Of a stretch of DNA of 64,000 bases, positions 10,625 to 22,309 are shown piece after piece. The position numbers were made by a program, and so were the translations under genes. A model generated the notes under the pieces. That model ran no database searches and was not told where the DNA came from. It was given only the letters and a program-made list of their open reading frames with translations. The stretch's first letter is position 1; every line of letters begins with the position of its first letter. Source of the DNA: Codonopsis lanceolata (taxonomy: Eukaryota > Streptophyta > Magnoliopsida > Asterales > Campanulaceae); contig CM028382.1 in NCBI GenBank assembly GCA_013146195.2, positions 115,023,023 to 115,087,022 on the forward strand. Reading direction: 5' to 3'.

Positions 10625-11146
10625 CTAAAATTCCTGAGAGACAGATCCAATCTCAGCCTTCCCTTTCACGTTCTTCTTTGGCAACAAATTCGAATGAATG
10701 TTAGGCAAAACTCCACCATTAGCAATAGTAACAGTCCCCAACAACTTGCTGAACTCCTCGTCGTTCCTCACAGCCAATTGTATATGCCTCGGAACAATTC
10801 TGGTCTTCTTGTTATCTCTTGCAGCATTACCAGCAAGCTCCAAAACCTAAGCACCACACACAAACACAGCACCAATTTTAGATTTCAAACTCAAACTCAA
10901 TGTAAAAAAAACTAGGTATGAGAAAAAGTAGAGAGTTCGAACCTCAGCAGCAAGGTATTCGAGAACAGCGGAGAGATATACAGGGGAACCGGAACCAACG
11001 CGCTGGGCGTAACGGCCGATTTTGAGATAGCGAGCTACTCTACCCACAGGGAACTGGAGACCGGCTTTGGCAGATCTCGTGACGGACTTGGTGGATTTCG
11101 GCTTGCCTCGGCCACCAGTAATTTTGGTTGTTGCTGGTGAAGCCAT
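10625..11146 (-). CDS. H2A.X: Histone H2A.X, downstream copy (two exons)
   Basis: Exon 1 is 10943-11146 (68 codons, starting MASPATT) and exon 2 is 10625-10846 (73 codons plus stop), giving 141 residues. The intron is only 96 bp (10847-10942), with GT at 10942-10941 and AG at 10848-10847. It falls between LAAE and VLELAGN, exactly where the intron of the 1997-2922 gene falls. The histone fold is intact (AGLQFPVGRVARYL, VYLSAVLEYLAAE, VRNDEEFSKLLG). The C-terminus is SVSQEF, so this too is H2A.X with a damage-responsive serine (S138). It differs from the other copy mainly in the N-terminal tail and at scattered sites (AQRVGSG versus AERVGAG). The two genes are about 8 kb apart on the same strand and look like an old tandem duplication. 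Confidence 0.97.
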
Positions 11147-11240
11147 TGTTGTGATTCGGGTTTGGGAATTTGAAATTTGAACAGAGGAAACTGGTTGGGC
11201 TTTTGGCTGTGGAATGATTTTGGAAATTTTGGTACTGTGG

Positions 11241-11374
11241 TATATATAGGTCTTGTTCGGTCATACTGGTTGTCTTCTAATTGGTTAATTACAGATCTCC
11301 CGGATTGCCAGTGTGTCGACTTTTTGTTTCATTTTTCAATTTTACTACTACTTTCACTTGGATATCCAGCGTGG
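11241..11374 (-). promoter_or_regulatory. H2A.X core promoter (downstream copy)
   Basis: On the minus strand there is a TATATATA box (11248-11241) about 95 bp before the ATG, a CCAAT-type box (AACCAATTAG, near 11284-11275) and CCACGCTGG (11374-11366), which is shared with the other H2A.X promoter. A transposon begins at 11388, so little native upstream DNA remains before foreign sequence. Confidence 0.6.
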
Positions 11375-11387
11375 CGGATAACTCGGG

Positions 11388-12768
11388 GCCAAATTATTTT
11401 TTATCCCCAAATTTTTCACTAAATCTCATTTTGTCACTTAAATTAAGATTTGTCTCATTTTAACACTTAAGATTATTATCATCTCATTTAACCCTTTCCT
11501 GTTTGTTGTCGTTTGAATCAATATGTTAAATCGCATAAGTTATTTTCGTCTTTTTCCAATTGGCTTGATAGCAAACCACATCTGAGAAAATCTCTATTAA
11601 TTTTGTGAGCGGCAATTTCATAAGCCCACAAATGGCAGCGACAATTTCACAAAGTCAACAACTAAACCCGATTTCACAAAGTCAACAGCTAAACCCGATT
11701 TCACAAAATCAACAGCTAAACCCAATTTCACAAAATCAACAGTTAAACTCAATTTCACAAAATTATTTGAATAGAAAGTATAAAATCGAGAATGGGAAGA
11801 AGTATCAAACTTTTTCAAGAAAATCCAACACTGATTCCCCGACCAAACTCGAAAAATCACATTGTAATTCACAAAATTACAATCTGGGTATTGAAGAAAA
11901 CTCAAGAAAGAAACCATTGATGGGTACAACTAACATAGGAGGTACTGGTGGTGAGGATTAAGAAGCAATTTGCCATTTTTCCAACTCAAATTCCCCATCA
12001 AACCATTTTCCCAAAAAATCAAGCAATCAGGAAAGAATCATTTGATTCCAAGGCGATAAAATTGATTACAACACCCACAAAATCCAACTTTGAAGATTTC
12101 CCACGCAAATAGGTAACGAACTATGATGGTTCAATTTCAAGGACGTTGGCAGTGGTCAATAGCGAACTCCGACGAGCTTGCCGGACCACAAAACTAGCAT
12201 ATCACCAGCACCAAAATCGCGAACTTTGATTAGTTCATTTCAATTTTCTCTATCATCTACCATTGCCATCATCATGAGCTTCATTCTCTCTCTAGAGATG
12301 GAGAATGTAGAGAGAGAAAATTGAAATGAAATGGAAGCAAAAGAGGGACGAAGGTGGAGTTAACTGCAAATGAGTGGCCAAGTTATGAAGTTTTTAGGGT
12401 GGTAGGGGAGCAGTAGTGTGCTGGTGGTGGAGAAGAAATAATCTATCAATAGTGTATTTTGGGTGAGATTCAAATGGGAGAGAGAGAGAGATAACAAAGA
12501 GTGAGAACGTGCGTGTGAGAGAGAATTAAAGAAAAAATAAAACTAAATATTGAAAGTAGTAAACTAACCCTAATTGAAAGTTTGAAAGTACCAAAATAGC
12601 CCTCACGTGACATACACATGCCTTTTTTTGTTACCATTTCTAACCCCCCTCACAAAAAGGGGTAAATTAGGACAAATGACAATCTTAAGTGCTAAAATGG
12701 GGCAAACCTTAGTTTAGGTGGCAAACTGAGATTTGATGAAAACTTTGGGGGTAAAAAAGGATTTGACC
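11388..12768. mobile_element. 1.4-kb MULE-like element with ~120-bp TIRs
   Basis: It is flanked by a perfect 9-bp TSD, TAACTCGGG (11379-11387 and 12769-12777). The left end GCCAAATTATTTTTTATCC pairs with the inverted right end GGTCAAATCCTTTTTTACCC. Alignment continues for more than 100 bp (AAATCTCATTTTGTCACTTA against AAATCTCAGTTTGCCACCTA, and CACTTAAGATT in both). No transposase is present. The interior holds a 27-bp repeat and an inverted-repeat pair of GAGAGAGAAAATTGAAATGA near 12235-12330. It lies within 250 bp of the H2A.X start codon. Confidence 0.87.
11605..11961 (+). repeat. 27-bp minisatellite inside an open frame
   Basis: The unit ATTTCACAAA(G/A)TCAACAGCT plus AAACCC repeats about four times from 11645 to 11765. 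Because 27 is a multiple of three it translates as a repeated SQ(S/N)QQLNPI peptide within a 118-codon frame that ends ...GGTGGED. Nothing in the frame resembles a known protein family, and it lies wholly within the 11388-12768 transposon. I record it as a repeat with an incidental frame rather than a gene. Confidence 0.6.
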
Positions 12769-12777
12769 TAACTCGGG

Positions 12778-15410
12778 TTTTACCGATGTTTGTTTGTTCT
12801 CTAATTGATAGTTTTTCTCTTACGTGGGTAATACTAAAAAAAAACCAAATAAATTAATCCATTTCTTTTAATCTTAACTTTGAAGGTCTCTCTCTTATGT
12901 CGTATGAGAACAACAAATTAAGGGAGAAATTTGGCTGGTCCCTAAATAATATTTGTTAGTTTTATACCTTTATTTTTTTTGTATCCAGAAAAATGCACGT
13001 CATGCATAACAATGCACAAAATAAGACATTTTCATACATCGCAATGTAAAGTTGATGAATCACAATGTAAAATTGATGAATCGCAATGCATGATTTCAAA
13101 CTTACAATAAAGTGAATTGATCAAAGAAAACAAAAAAAAATTGGAAAGTAGTGGCTCATTGAGTTCGAACTACTCATAAGTTGATCACCAACATGCTCAA
13201 AATTGACGGATGATGTACATGAGTTAAGACTTAAGTTGTTCGGTGTGTATTAAATTCAAGTTCTACTTGAACTTTTCAAATTTAGTGATCGAGCTTAATT
13301 TGATTATAAACTTCTATGCACGATCATTTAGACTTTATAGTATTGTTGATTTACAGAGGGACTTATGTATACGTACTTTTTAGTTTTGAGTATGTTTTTG
13401 TTAGACCGTTCTACATATTTTCATTAGTGTTGTCAAAACAGACCAACGGGGCGGATTGGAAAGACATTGGTATAACCCAACCCACTTTGGGTTACGGGGA
13501 AGGGCGAACCAACCCACCCATAAAGAAATGTTTGACCAAGTCTTGGAGATGTTAGTCATTTGAATAAATCTTCATCTTTGGTGAATGAAATATATTGTCA
13601 AATTTGTTTTGCTGGAATTTACATGTGTTTGTGATACCAATTGTAAATTATGTAATGAATAGCAAAAAAAAAAAGTAAAGAGAGAATGGCAGACTAAGAG
13701 AGAGATCAACGATGGTTGGATGGTGGACTTAGAGAGAGAGCGACGATGGGCCAATTGCGGACTTAGGGAAGAGGCGGCGATGGTGAACTATCTAAGAGGA
13801 AGAGAGTCGAGAGGTCGACAATGGCCGACCAGATAGAGAGATTGACAAGGATTGAAGGTCACAACTCACAAGGGTCAAGGTTGGGTTTAGGGTTACTTTT
13901 AGAATAAAGTTGTTTCAGTGGTTGGTTGGTTTGGGTGAACTGAGATCAAGCCCAATGGGCATTCTAATTGAAATCTAACCCAAATCTTGGGTTCCAATGG
14001 TAATTTTAAAAAAATCTTCCACAAATCATTGGTTGATTTTGTGGAAAAAAAATCATTAGAAGATACCAAATGGCTCCAATTCCAAGACATGAGCCTCCTT
14101 CCCCATTTCCCCATTTTCATGTGTCAAATTAATATTGGTCATCATTTTATTTTTTATTTTTTTCCTCTAAATTAAAATACATATTTTTATCTATAAATAG
14201 AGACTTGGTTTGTTTCATTTGGAAATTAGAAAATATTTATATGATTTTTTTTAAGTTTATAGTCATTATTAATGGAGATAAATATGGTGAGGTATGTAAA
14301 TATGTGTTGGATTTTGTGCCACCATGGGAAAGATTTTTTTATTTTAAATCAAATAGGTATCTAATTGGTTTTTAATGGGTTATGTTTAATTTTTTGTTTG
14401 ATTTGGCTATTACCATTGTACATGCTCGATGTGCCTAATGAAACTTTTCGGTTTTCAACTTTTCACTAACTACTTAGTCTTCAATCTCAAAACTTTGATC
14501 AACGGTGCATATAATTCTAGAGTAATAACATTTGCACCAAAAAAATAGCAAGTTACCTGCCTCGCCCTAGCCTGTGAACCCACGTGGTCCAAGTTCGTTA
14601 GGCCCGCGAGTTTGGCCCATTTTGACGACTCTAATATTAAGGAATAATTATAGGTCGTTACTTTTGTTAAATTGTAACCGCTCCTTTACCTTATTTTTCT
14701 TATTCAACTACTAAAAGTCAATTTTAATAAAATTATTCCTAAAATACCCCTTGCCATCTTCAATGAGATAAGAAGCTCGAGAAGCTTTCGGGTAAATACA
14801 CTAGGATTAGACATTGAATGCTCTGTTTAGCACAACTCTTAAAAAGAAGCATCAACAACAACAACAATAACCAAGGTTTTTGCCTCCAATTCGAAAGAAA
14901 CAACCTTGCAACCAAATTTTTTCCTTCTTCCTTCATTCGACTTTAATCAGAAAATGGATTACGATTTCAGAAAACATAAGTAATCCTTGCAACCTAGTTT
15001 TTTCCTTCCTCCAGCCTCGATGTACAATAGAAGCTCAATCATCAATAGAGTTGTCAAAATGAGTCAAACTTGTTGGGTTGATCTGCCCCGCCACCTAAAA
15101 ATGTGGGTTGGGTTTGAAAAATATAACCCCGCTAGAAGGAGGGCTTAATGAGCTTGGTCCGCGCGGATCCCGGGTTTAAGCGGGGCGGGGCGGGTGACCC
15201 CTAATGTTGTATACAAATTACTATTAATTATTAATTAGGTAAAATCTTTATGTTGCTAGAGAAAGGTTAAAGGTTGAAAACAATTTTAGTTCACCACGAA
15301 AGCCAAACAACTCTTTCTAAAAAAGTCATCAGGGCTGTTCCTAGCATTTAATTGGTCAGGACGAAGCTCAAGAAATGGCCCTTATTTAATAACCAAAATT
15401 ATTATTTAAA
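12778..15410. other. Repeat-derived spacer, no gene seen
   Basis: A patchwork of old repeat pieces: CAATGCA/TGATGAATC repeats near 13000-13100, and a GGTTGGTCCG/GCGGGGCGGG-type fragment near 13440-13520 with a relative at 15050-15210. A purine-rich AGAGAGA stretch lies at 13675-13850. Short frames (13316-13555, 13899-14175, 14880-15062) have no recognisable content. Confidence 0.5.
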
Positions 15411-15840
15411 AAAATTGTGGGCCGCTTCATTTTTTGAAACTTTTAATCGCTAGAGTACACCATTTTTATTTTCAACCGGAAAAAAGTCACTTTTAGTAGC
15501 AAAATGACTACGATACCCTTAATGAACCGTAGGCGCTATGGAGGTCATTATTTTTGCACCGCGATTCATTAATTTTATCGCATTATTTTTTGCACCGTAG
15601 GTTCAATAGTGTAACTACTAGTCTATTTTTGAACCATGATTCATCAATTTTTATTGAATTAATTTTGCACCGTAGTTCAATAGTGTAACTACTAGTCTAT
15701 TTTTGTACTGCGATTCATCAATTTTAGTGCATTAATTTTTGCACCACAGTTCAATAATGTAACTGTTAGTCTATTTTTGAATCGTGATTCATCAATTTTA
15801 GTGCATTAATATTTTCCCATAATATTTAGACATAAGTGAC
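15411..15840. repeat. Tandem repeats within a TIR-element remnant
   Basis: Starts with CAACCGG...AAAAGTCACTTTT and ATACCCTTAATGAA, a signature repeated at 40520-40590 and, inverted, at 19205-19245. Three tandem copies of a unit containing TTTTGCACC(G/A)...GTTCAATA(G/A)TGTAACT and GCGATTCATCAATTTTA follow at 15545-15830. It is probably the interior of a non-autonomous DNA transposon; the right end was not found. Confidence 0.5.
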
Positions 15841-16020
15841 CCAAGTCATAACATACTCAAGAAATATTAAAGCTATAACTATTATTAATTGGACTGTTTG
15901 AGAATTGCCGAATTGGAATGTATGAAGTGAGTCAGGGTTGTGTCTTAAGTTTGAAAATTGCCGAATTGGGCTCTTTTTTTTTTGGACTTTGGGCCTCTTG
16001 AGCTAGATGCATAAAAAAAA

Positions 16021-17277
16021 TAAAATTATAAGCTAGTATATCTTTTAAAATATGTTTTCAAATAAATCAAGCTATTTTTTGGACATATCTTTTAGGTGCA
16101 ATTTTGGGGCGAAACTACATCAATGCCCTTTCCTCCCCACCTTCCTCTGCCGCCTCCGTTCTTTCTCCAGTTCTCTCCGTTCTCCATCTATATCCAACAA
16201 ACACACACCCACGCCTACACAAAATCAACCATGCTCCAGCATATTCTTTGAATATAGGTGAGAGGGAGGAGGACGGCTATGCACAGAGAAGATGAAGGAG
16301 CATAGATGGCGGTGACTGAAGACGACACTGGTTGTTATGGAGAGCGGGTGATGTTGGGAGCTATGCAAGGAGATGAGGCACGAACAAGGGTTAATTGTTA
16401 AGAAAGAAGGGGGAGAATGTGAGAATTGACGATGCTTGGAGAACGATCTTAGAGAGAGAGGTCCCTGCCATACGGGCGGTGACGGTTGAAGCTATTGTTT
16501 CACCGGAGAGGATGTAGGGATCGGAGATGGCTGATGGCGGCTGGGTTTGAACGTTGGGGAGAGAGAAGGGAGATAGCGGTGATGATGGAGACCGGCGATT
16601 TAGAAAGAAGCGGAGGCTTCACTGGAGAAGAAGACAAATGGAGAGGCTGACCAGTGATGGCTGAAGATTGGGGTTGGACGATGATGCCGGTTGACTAGAG
16701 AAAGAAAGATGGAACTTGTGCGTGAAGGAGGAACAACTGTAGGCATTAGGCATTGTTGGTATCAGCAACCTGATGCCTGGTTGAAAAAACTGTGTGTGAA
16801 GGAGGAACAACTGTAGGCATCAGCAACCCGATGCCTGGTTGAAAAAGCTATAGCATCAACATTTTTGGATTATTTTTCACTTGATGCCAAGCCTTGGCAT
16901 CGGCTTTTTTGAAATTTTTTTGGCTTGAATAAACTGTGAAAACAATGCTGATGCCAAGGTTTGACATCAACATTATTGGATTTTTTGTCTTGAAAAAATT
17001 GTAGGCATCAGCATTATTAGATTATTTTTCACCTGATGACAAACCTTGGCATCAGCTTTTTTGAATTTCATTTGGTTTGAATAAACTGTGAATACAATGC
17101 TGATGTCAAACCTTGGCATCAACTTTTTTGAATTTTTTTTAGGTCGAATTAGATCTATCTTCATTAATGGCATTTTTGTCATTTGGCAACCAATTTGTAG
17201 TTACATGAAATGTCTAAAAAATTGATGGTCCTAGATGAAAACATGTTTCTAAAATTGTACCCACTTGAAATTTACCC
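16021..17277. mobile_element. 1.26-kb Mutator-like element of the GATGCC family
   Basis: The left end (TAAAATTATAAGCTAGTATA...ATATGTTTTCAAATAAATC) matches the left end at 3342. The right end, inverted (GGGTAAATTTCAAGTGGGTA), matches those at 7455 and 51259. The flanks TAAAAAAAA (16012-16020) and TAAAAAACA (17278-17286) are a 9-bp TSD with one mismatch. The target is A-rich, so the exact left boundary is uncertain by a few bases. The interior is GA-rich (16260-16740), followed by GATGCC units at 16740-17130, including GATGCCAAGCCTTGGCATC, a perfect hairpin stem. No transposase or recognisable captured gene. Confidence 0.78.
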
Positions 17278-18492
17278 TAAAAAACACTAACTCAATATAA
17301 TACTATTACTAATACCCACAAAATTTTAGGCCCCTAATTAGCTTGGACCTTGGGCTGGTACCCAGCTTGCCCTTGCCCAGGGCCGGCCCTGAAAGCCACT
17401 CAAACAACTTTCTCTCTCTCTCTCTCTCTCTTAAAAAGTAAAAGTAAAACCCAACATCTCGATCTCTCTCGCAGAATTGGTCTGCCATCGTCGTCTCTTC
17501 TATCTGCCATCGTCGATGTCTTTCTCTTTGTCCGCCATTGTCGATCTCTTTCTTTTGGAGTCAATCGGTTGGTCTCACTCTCTCTCTACATCCTCCGACC
17601 TCGCTCCGGCCAAACCACGACTGCTTTCACAAACGTGGATATCATCTTCGTTTTGAGGAAAAATTTGGGTTGGGTTTCTTTCATTTTTTGCACTGGGTTT
17701 CTTTGCACAACTTCGGTTGCTAGAAATAGATTATATGTTTTGAAATTTCAGTATAGAGTAGTAGTTATAATATTATATGTCATATTGAAAGGTTGTTGTT
17801 CACTTGGTCTAGAATGATTCTGCCAAGCCTTGCTTATTATTAAGCATTTCTTTTTTTGGTCGAGCATTTCCTTTTTTTAACAGGTTGGTTCGCGTCGCCC
17901 TGCAACCTAATGTGGGTTGGGTTGGGCCAAAATATTTTCAGTCCGCCATTAAATGGGTTGGTCCACCTGCCCTGCCAAGTGGCACGGTCTGCCATTTTAC
18001 GGATTGGTCTGCCCGTTGGTCCGTTTTAACAACTTTAATCATCAACGAAGGAGGTTTTCGCTCTTGCATTTCCCATGTCATAAGCTTCAGGTATAGTTCT
18101 TTTTCCTTCTTCACCGATAGATGAGGGATTGCTGTAGATCTTCTTCCCCATAATCAGGCTACGATACAGGCATCGGAAAGTCCAACAAGCTCAAGGCGAT
18201 ACAAAAGAGAGAGTACAGTAAGCGATCGAAGGATTCACTGGCAAAGAAGACTGAGAAATTCAAACTCACTTACAACTGCTCTCTTGGAAAATGGTCTTTA
18301 GAGACATGGAAGTCTTGCTGAAAGGTCTTCTTCCGCTTAGGGAACTTCACTTGTGGCGTGATCGTTGGGTAGGGAATTGACTGAGAAATTTATATCTATG
18401 CAGTATTTGAGGGCACACAAGATTAAAAGAAGTCAAAATCTGTTAATTTACGCATTACATTTCATGAATGGTTGTTAGCTTGTTGCACTACT

Positions 18493-18495
<3 letters not shown>
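17278..18495. other. Repeat-rich spacer with hAT-like end
   Basis: Near 17340-17392 is AGGCCCCTAATT...CAGGGCCGGCCCTG, resembling a hAT-type terminus also seen at 53100-53172. A (CT)n tract lies at 17410-17432. The 155-codon frame at 17350-17817 starts inside that repeat and is low-complexity Ser/Leu-rich, so I do not call it a gene. A GGGTTGG/GGTCCGCC repeat fragment lies at 17885-18030. Confidence 0.45.
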
Positions 18496-18530
<35 letters not shown>

Positions 18531-18540
18531 AAGAGAGATG
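18496..18540. repeat. (GA)n microsatellite
   Basis: A run of GAGAGA with one AAAGAAA interruption. Confidence 0.9.
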
Positions 18541-18724
18541 TCTGTTCATATGACTCTACCTACCACAAAAGCTTGGAAAAGTAATTTGTGTTTGGTGTGG
18601 TCAGAAAGCTGGAAAGTAAACAATACTGCAATTTGGGAGGGTGGGGAAATTCAAGTACGTGATGGATTATCCACCAGGATGTTCAAATGGCTAATGGCGA
18701 AGAAAACTTCACTCTTGCAATTGT

Positions 18725-19280
18725 TGTGATGCCTATTTTTTGCATTGCGATACCCAATTTTTGTATTGCGACGCCCAAATTTGGGTGAGGATTTTTGCAT
18801 TCCGATGCCCAAATTTATTGCGATACCCAATATTTGTATTGTGATACCTAAAAAATAATGATAATTTAACTTTTTAAAGATGAGAAAGACGGTCATCAGC
18901 TCTAAAAGTGCCAAAAAAGAAAGGAAGTGAGATAGAGACAAAAAATAAACAGAAAATGGATGGAATTGAGAAGAGAGAGAAAAATGCATAAAGATAGATA
19001 AACACGTTAATGATGAAAGAGTGTGTGTGAGAGTGTGTGTGAAAGAGAGTATGTGTGAGAGAGAGAAAGTAAGAAAAACTTTTTTCATTCCCAAGGTCAG
19101 ACACTTTTTTCCATCCCAAAGTATAATATTTACTTTGATGCCCATATTTTTCATTGCGATGCCTAATTTGGGCGGAAATTGTACACGTGTCTTTTATTCA
19201 TTAAGGGTATCTTTGTTATTTTAACCCCAAAAGTGTACTTTACCGGTTGAATAAAAAAGAAAGTGGACTGAAGCGATTAT
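18725..19280. repeat. GCGATGCC-rich TIR-element remnant
   Basis: Repeated GCATTGCGATRCCCAA units at 18730-18850 and 19140-19170. They are followed by an inverted AAGGGTATC...TACCGGTTGAATAAAAAAGAAAGTGGAC terminus that matches, in reverse, the sequences at 15470-15530 and 40500-40580. It is probably a non-autonomous DNA transposon of the same type as the 40-41 kb copies. Boundaries are not resolved. Confidence 0.5.
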
Positions 19281-19394
19281 AATATCACCAAAAGGGACCG
19301 ACATGAATTTATCCCTAATATTAATTCATGAGAAGGAGTCTCACTTTCTCATAACTCTACCCACCAACATACGCTGGTTCGAATCAAAAGGATC

Positions 19395-20480
19395 CGTCTT
19401 ACATAAAATACCCGTAAGACCATCTTACCTGAGTTTTTACTAATGCTAAAAGGCACGTATAAATGAGTCCTTTTGTAAATCAACAATGATGTCAAACTTA
19501 TCGTTCTAAATTTGTAGTCAAAAGTTAAATCCAAAAACTTGTGTAAGACCATCTTACGAATTTCAATTCGTAAGACGAACCCTCAAATAAGAAGGAAAAT
19601 AGAGTTGGGTTTGGTTTGGGTACGAGTAACTCATTTGCATAAATCATCGGCTACCCATCAAGAAAAATAGGTCAAAATTAGAGACAAAAGTGAGTTTGAA
19701 ACGGGTGAGTGGAGTAGCCCGACCTGCCCGTTTCAAAATCACGTGGGTCAAAGGTGGGATGCCTGGGAGATGAATTGTGCGGAAGATTCAATAATAAGTG
19801 TAATAGGCTAGACAAGTGGCACGCTCACCACATTAATGAAATCGAAAGTTTCATTAATTGCTCTGGTGCACCTATTATTTCCAGGAACGTGAGCCGCGGT
19901 TCATGTGCGCTTAGGCTTTGCGATTTGGACCTCTGTTAGTAATTGTTAATTTTCGTTAGCTCAATTTGTCTTGCAACACTCAACATAATTTGACATACTT
20001 GGTTGACTCATACATTGAGGGTCTAAAAGTGACACGTTTAAAGATAAATATGACACATTATAGGGCAAAAGTGGCACATTCAATGCCAAAAACTGAAACA
20101 CTTTTATACATAAGGACTTACATATTGAGAGACTAAAAGTGACACACTTTCATACATAATGACATACACATTAAAAGACTAAAAATGATACATTTTAAGA
20201 TAAAAGTAACACACTTTCATACATAATGATTTACACATTGATGGATTAAAAGTGATACATTTTTATACATAATAATGACTTACACATTAAGAGACTAAAA
20301 TGACATATTTAAAGGTAAAAGGGACATATTTAATGCCAAAAAGTGACACGAGTTCATTTATAAAATATGAGGGGTGATGATGTAATTTTTTAAAGTTGAG
20401 GGGTGGCAATGTAATTTCTGAATTTTAACCTAATTAACATGGAAAATTTAGTGTTTGGGATTAAGACGATGGTCTTACGG
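19395..20480. repeat. GTAAGACCATCTTAC element and TGACACA tandem repeats
   Basis: The palindrome GTAAGACCATCTTAC occurs near 19412 and 19542, and its relative ATGGTCTTACGG near 20470. Between them (about 20025-20350) a 60-70-bp unit with ACTAAAAGTGACACA and TTTCATACATAATGACTTAC repeats about five times. It looks like an old MITE or TIR element with an internal minisatellite. Confidence 0.5.
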
Positions 20481-20899
20481 AAACATACTCTTCGATGAAA
20501 AGAGGTTGAACGTAAATTCGGGTGCAAAATTCACCATTATATGTATTTCTTTAAGCACTTGAGATACAATTTTTATCAGCTATCACATGACTCGTTGACA
20601 AACTTGAGCACAAGATCATTGTCAAATTTGAGTTTCCAACAAAAGATCAAATCATTTCATGGTGACCTAAATCATAAACCTGTATATAAGACTGAGCTCA
20701 CAGCACCAGGATCGGTCAAAGGGCAGCATCTCTTTTCAGTTGGATATACAACATAGTCAAACCTTCGAATTCGAGGGCTACTAATTAACAATCCTTTTTT
20801 CAACCATTCAATTCTATGAGGCCAAAGTATAGAAAGGCAAAAATCCTCAAAAATATGTACAATATTTTCTCAATTCATAGGATAACTTGATACCAAGTT

Positions 20900-22309
20900 T
20901 TAAGCTCTTTCTTGAGAAAGGGGTGCTACAAGAGAAGGATGGCTTTTGAAAGCATCTAAATCAAATGGAACCACACCAACAAGAGACTTCAAATTAGCTC
21001 TGGCTCCATGAGCAAGCAAATACATAGCAACCTGCAAGTGGCCCGCCTCCACTGCCCGATGAAGCGGCGTGCAACCCAAATCATCCACAACATCCACCTG
21101 AGCTCCGTGGTTTAGCAAGAGCTTCACACTTTCAAACCTACCTTTGAACGCTGCTCTATGCAAAGGGGTCCAACCATACTGATCCCTTCCGTTCACAAAG
21201 GCTCCTTCTGCCAAACAGTTCTTCATCCCGTTCACATCGTCTATTCTCGCAGCTCTATGCAAAACATCGCCCAAATGTAGCCTATCGTATAGCTTTGAGT
21301 GACCCTTTTCGACTGCTAGAGCAAACGCGGTCTTGCCATCTTTAGTTATTGAATACTTGATGAAAGTTGAGCAGTTTAGCAGTAATTCAACGGCTTCTAC
21401 GTGGCCTTCGTAGGAAGCAAAGTGAAGCGGAGTCCATCCATTACAATCTGCAACATCAGGGTCAGTTCCTATGGAAATTAAAAACTGAATAACGTCGACA
21501 TATCCCTGAATTGCAGCGATATGAAGAGGCGTTTGACCACAAGAATCGAACGAGTTCACATCAATATCTAGATAAGCAAGACAGAGGACTTCCATTAAGT
21601 CTAGCCGGTTCATTGCAGCTGCATAGTGTAAAAACTGGTCAATTGAAGTGTCAATTACAGAACCAGACTCGATAAGTAACTGGACCACGTCAATATTTCC
21701 AGACTGAATTGCCAGTGACATGACCGAGTCACCATCGGATTCCCGATCATTTACGTCAGCGCCAGCATCAATCAGAGCAGAAACAAAGTAAGAGTTTCCA
21801 CATATAGCAGCGGATCTCAATAAGGAAGTGAGCTGAGTTTCATCGCACCACGAAATGGCTTGTGATAAACTGAAAGCGACTTCAAGGGTCTTGGAAGATG
21901 ATGCAGAGAGGAGGAAGTCGACGACCTGGGGTCCGACAAAGTAGATGGGGATGGTGGCATCCTTGAAGATGTGAGGGCCGGGTTTTGAGAATAGACGGCG
22001 GAGATCATCTTGATTGGCTTTGCCTGTAGGCAGCATGGATGACCGGACAAGGATGGTGTCTGGAGGTGTAGAGAGAGGGGGTTGATCGGAGGGTTGAGAT
22101 AAGAGGAGGGTGAAGGATACGGTACAGAGAGGTGGGATGAGGGAAAGAGGGTGGGAGAAGGAGAGGAGAGATGGATTGGTGGTGGAGAGAGAAACCGCAA
22201 CGGACATGGTGTGCATGAGATTGGTTAACTTGAAGGTTGTTGAGCATTTCTGGTCCTTGTTGTACACCAGATTGACTTCCTTCACGTCTGCCTTAACCAG
22301 TCTGTCCAT
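20900..22309 (-). CDS. VPY: VAPYRIN-like MSP-domain/ankyrin-repeat protein
   Basis: A single uninterrupted frame of 469 residues. Residues 1-125 are a VAP/major-sperm-protein domain (MDRLVKADVKEVNLVYN, TFKLTNLMHTMSVAVSL, ILVRSSMLP). Residues from about 155 to 442 are roughly nine ankyrin repeats, with clear TPLH cores at 260, 293, 381 and 414. This architecture and wording are those of VAPYRIN, a cytosolic, vesicle-associated plant protein needed for arbuscule formation and fungal entry in mycorrhizal symbiosis. MSP domains bind FFAT-type partners and ankyrin repeats bind proteins. Known VAPYRINs are, as I recall, about 530-540 residues with eleven ankyrin repeats, so this copy seems shorter and could instead be a VAPYRIN-LIKE paralogue. 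Neither a frame break nor an intron is evident. Confidence 0.88.
   Translation of the reverse strand: MDRLVKADVKEVNLVYNKDQKCSTTFKLTNLMHTMSVAVSLSTTNPSLLSFSHPLSLIPPLCTVSFTLLLSQPSDQPPLSTPPDTILVRSSMLPTGKANQDDLRRLFSKPGPHIFKDATIPIYFVGPQVVDFLLSASSSKTLEVAFSLSQAISWCDETQLTSLLRSAAICGNSYFVSALIDAGADVNDRESDGDSVMSLAIQSGNIDVVQLLIESGSVIDTSIDQFLHYAAAMNRLDLMEVLCLAYLDIDVNSFDSCGQTPLHIAAIQGYVDVIQFLISIGTDPDVADCNGWTPLHFASYEGHVEAVELLLNCSTFIKYSITKDGKTAFALAVEKGHSKLYDRLHLGDVLHRAARIDDVNGMKNCLAEGAFVNGRDQYGWTPLHRAAFKGRFESVKLLLNHGAQVDVVDDLGCTPLHRAVEAGHLQVAMYLLAHGARANLKSLVGVVPFDLDAFKSHPSLVAPLSQERA

Noticed and set aside
17350..17817. 155-codon frame starting MGWYPACPCPGPALK
   Set aside because: It begins in a CAGGGCCGGCCCTG repeat, crosses a (CT)n tract and has no recognisable domain. 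It is probably chance in low-complexity DNA.
18651..19154. 167-codon minus-strand frame
   Set aside because: It reads through GA/GT simple repeats and a TIR-element remnant; no domain seen.
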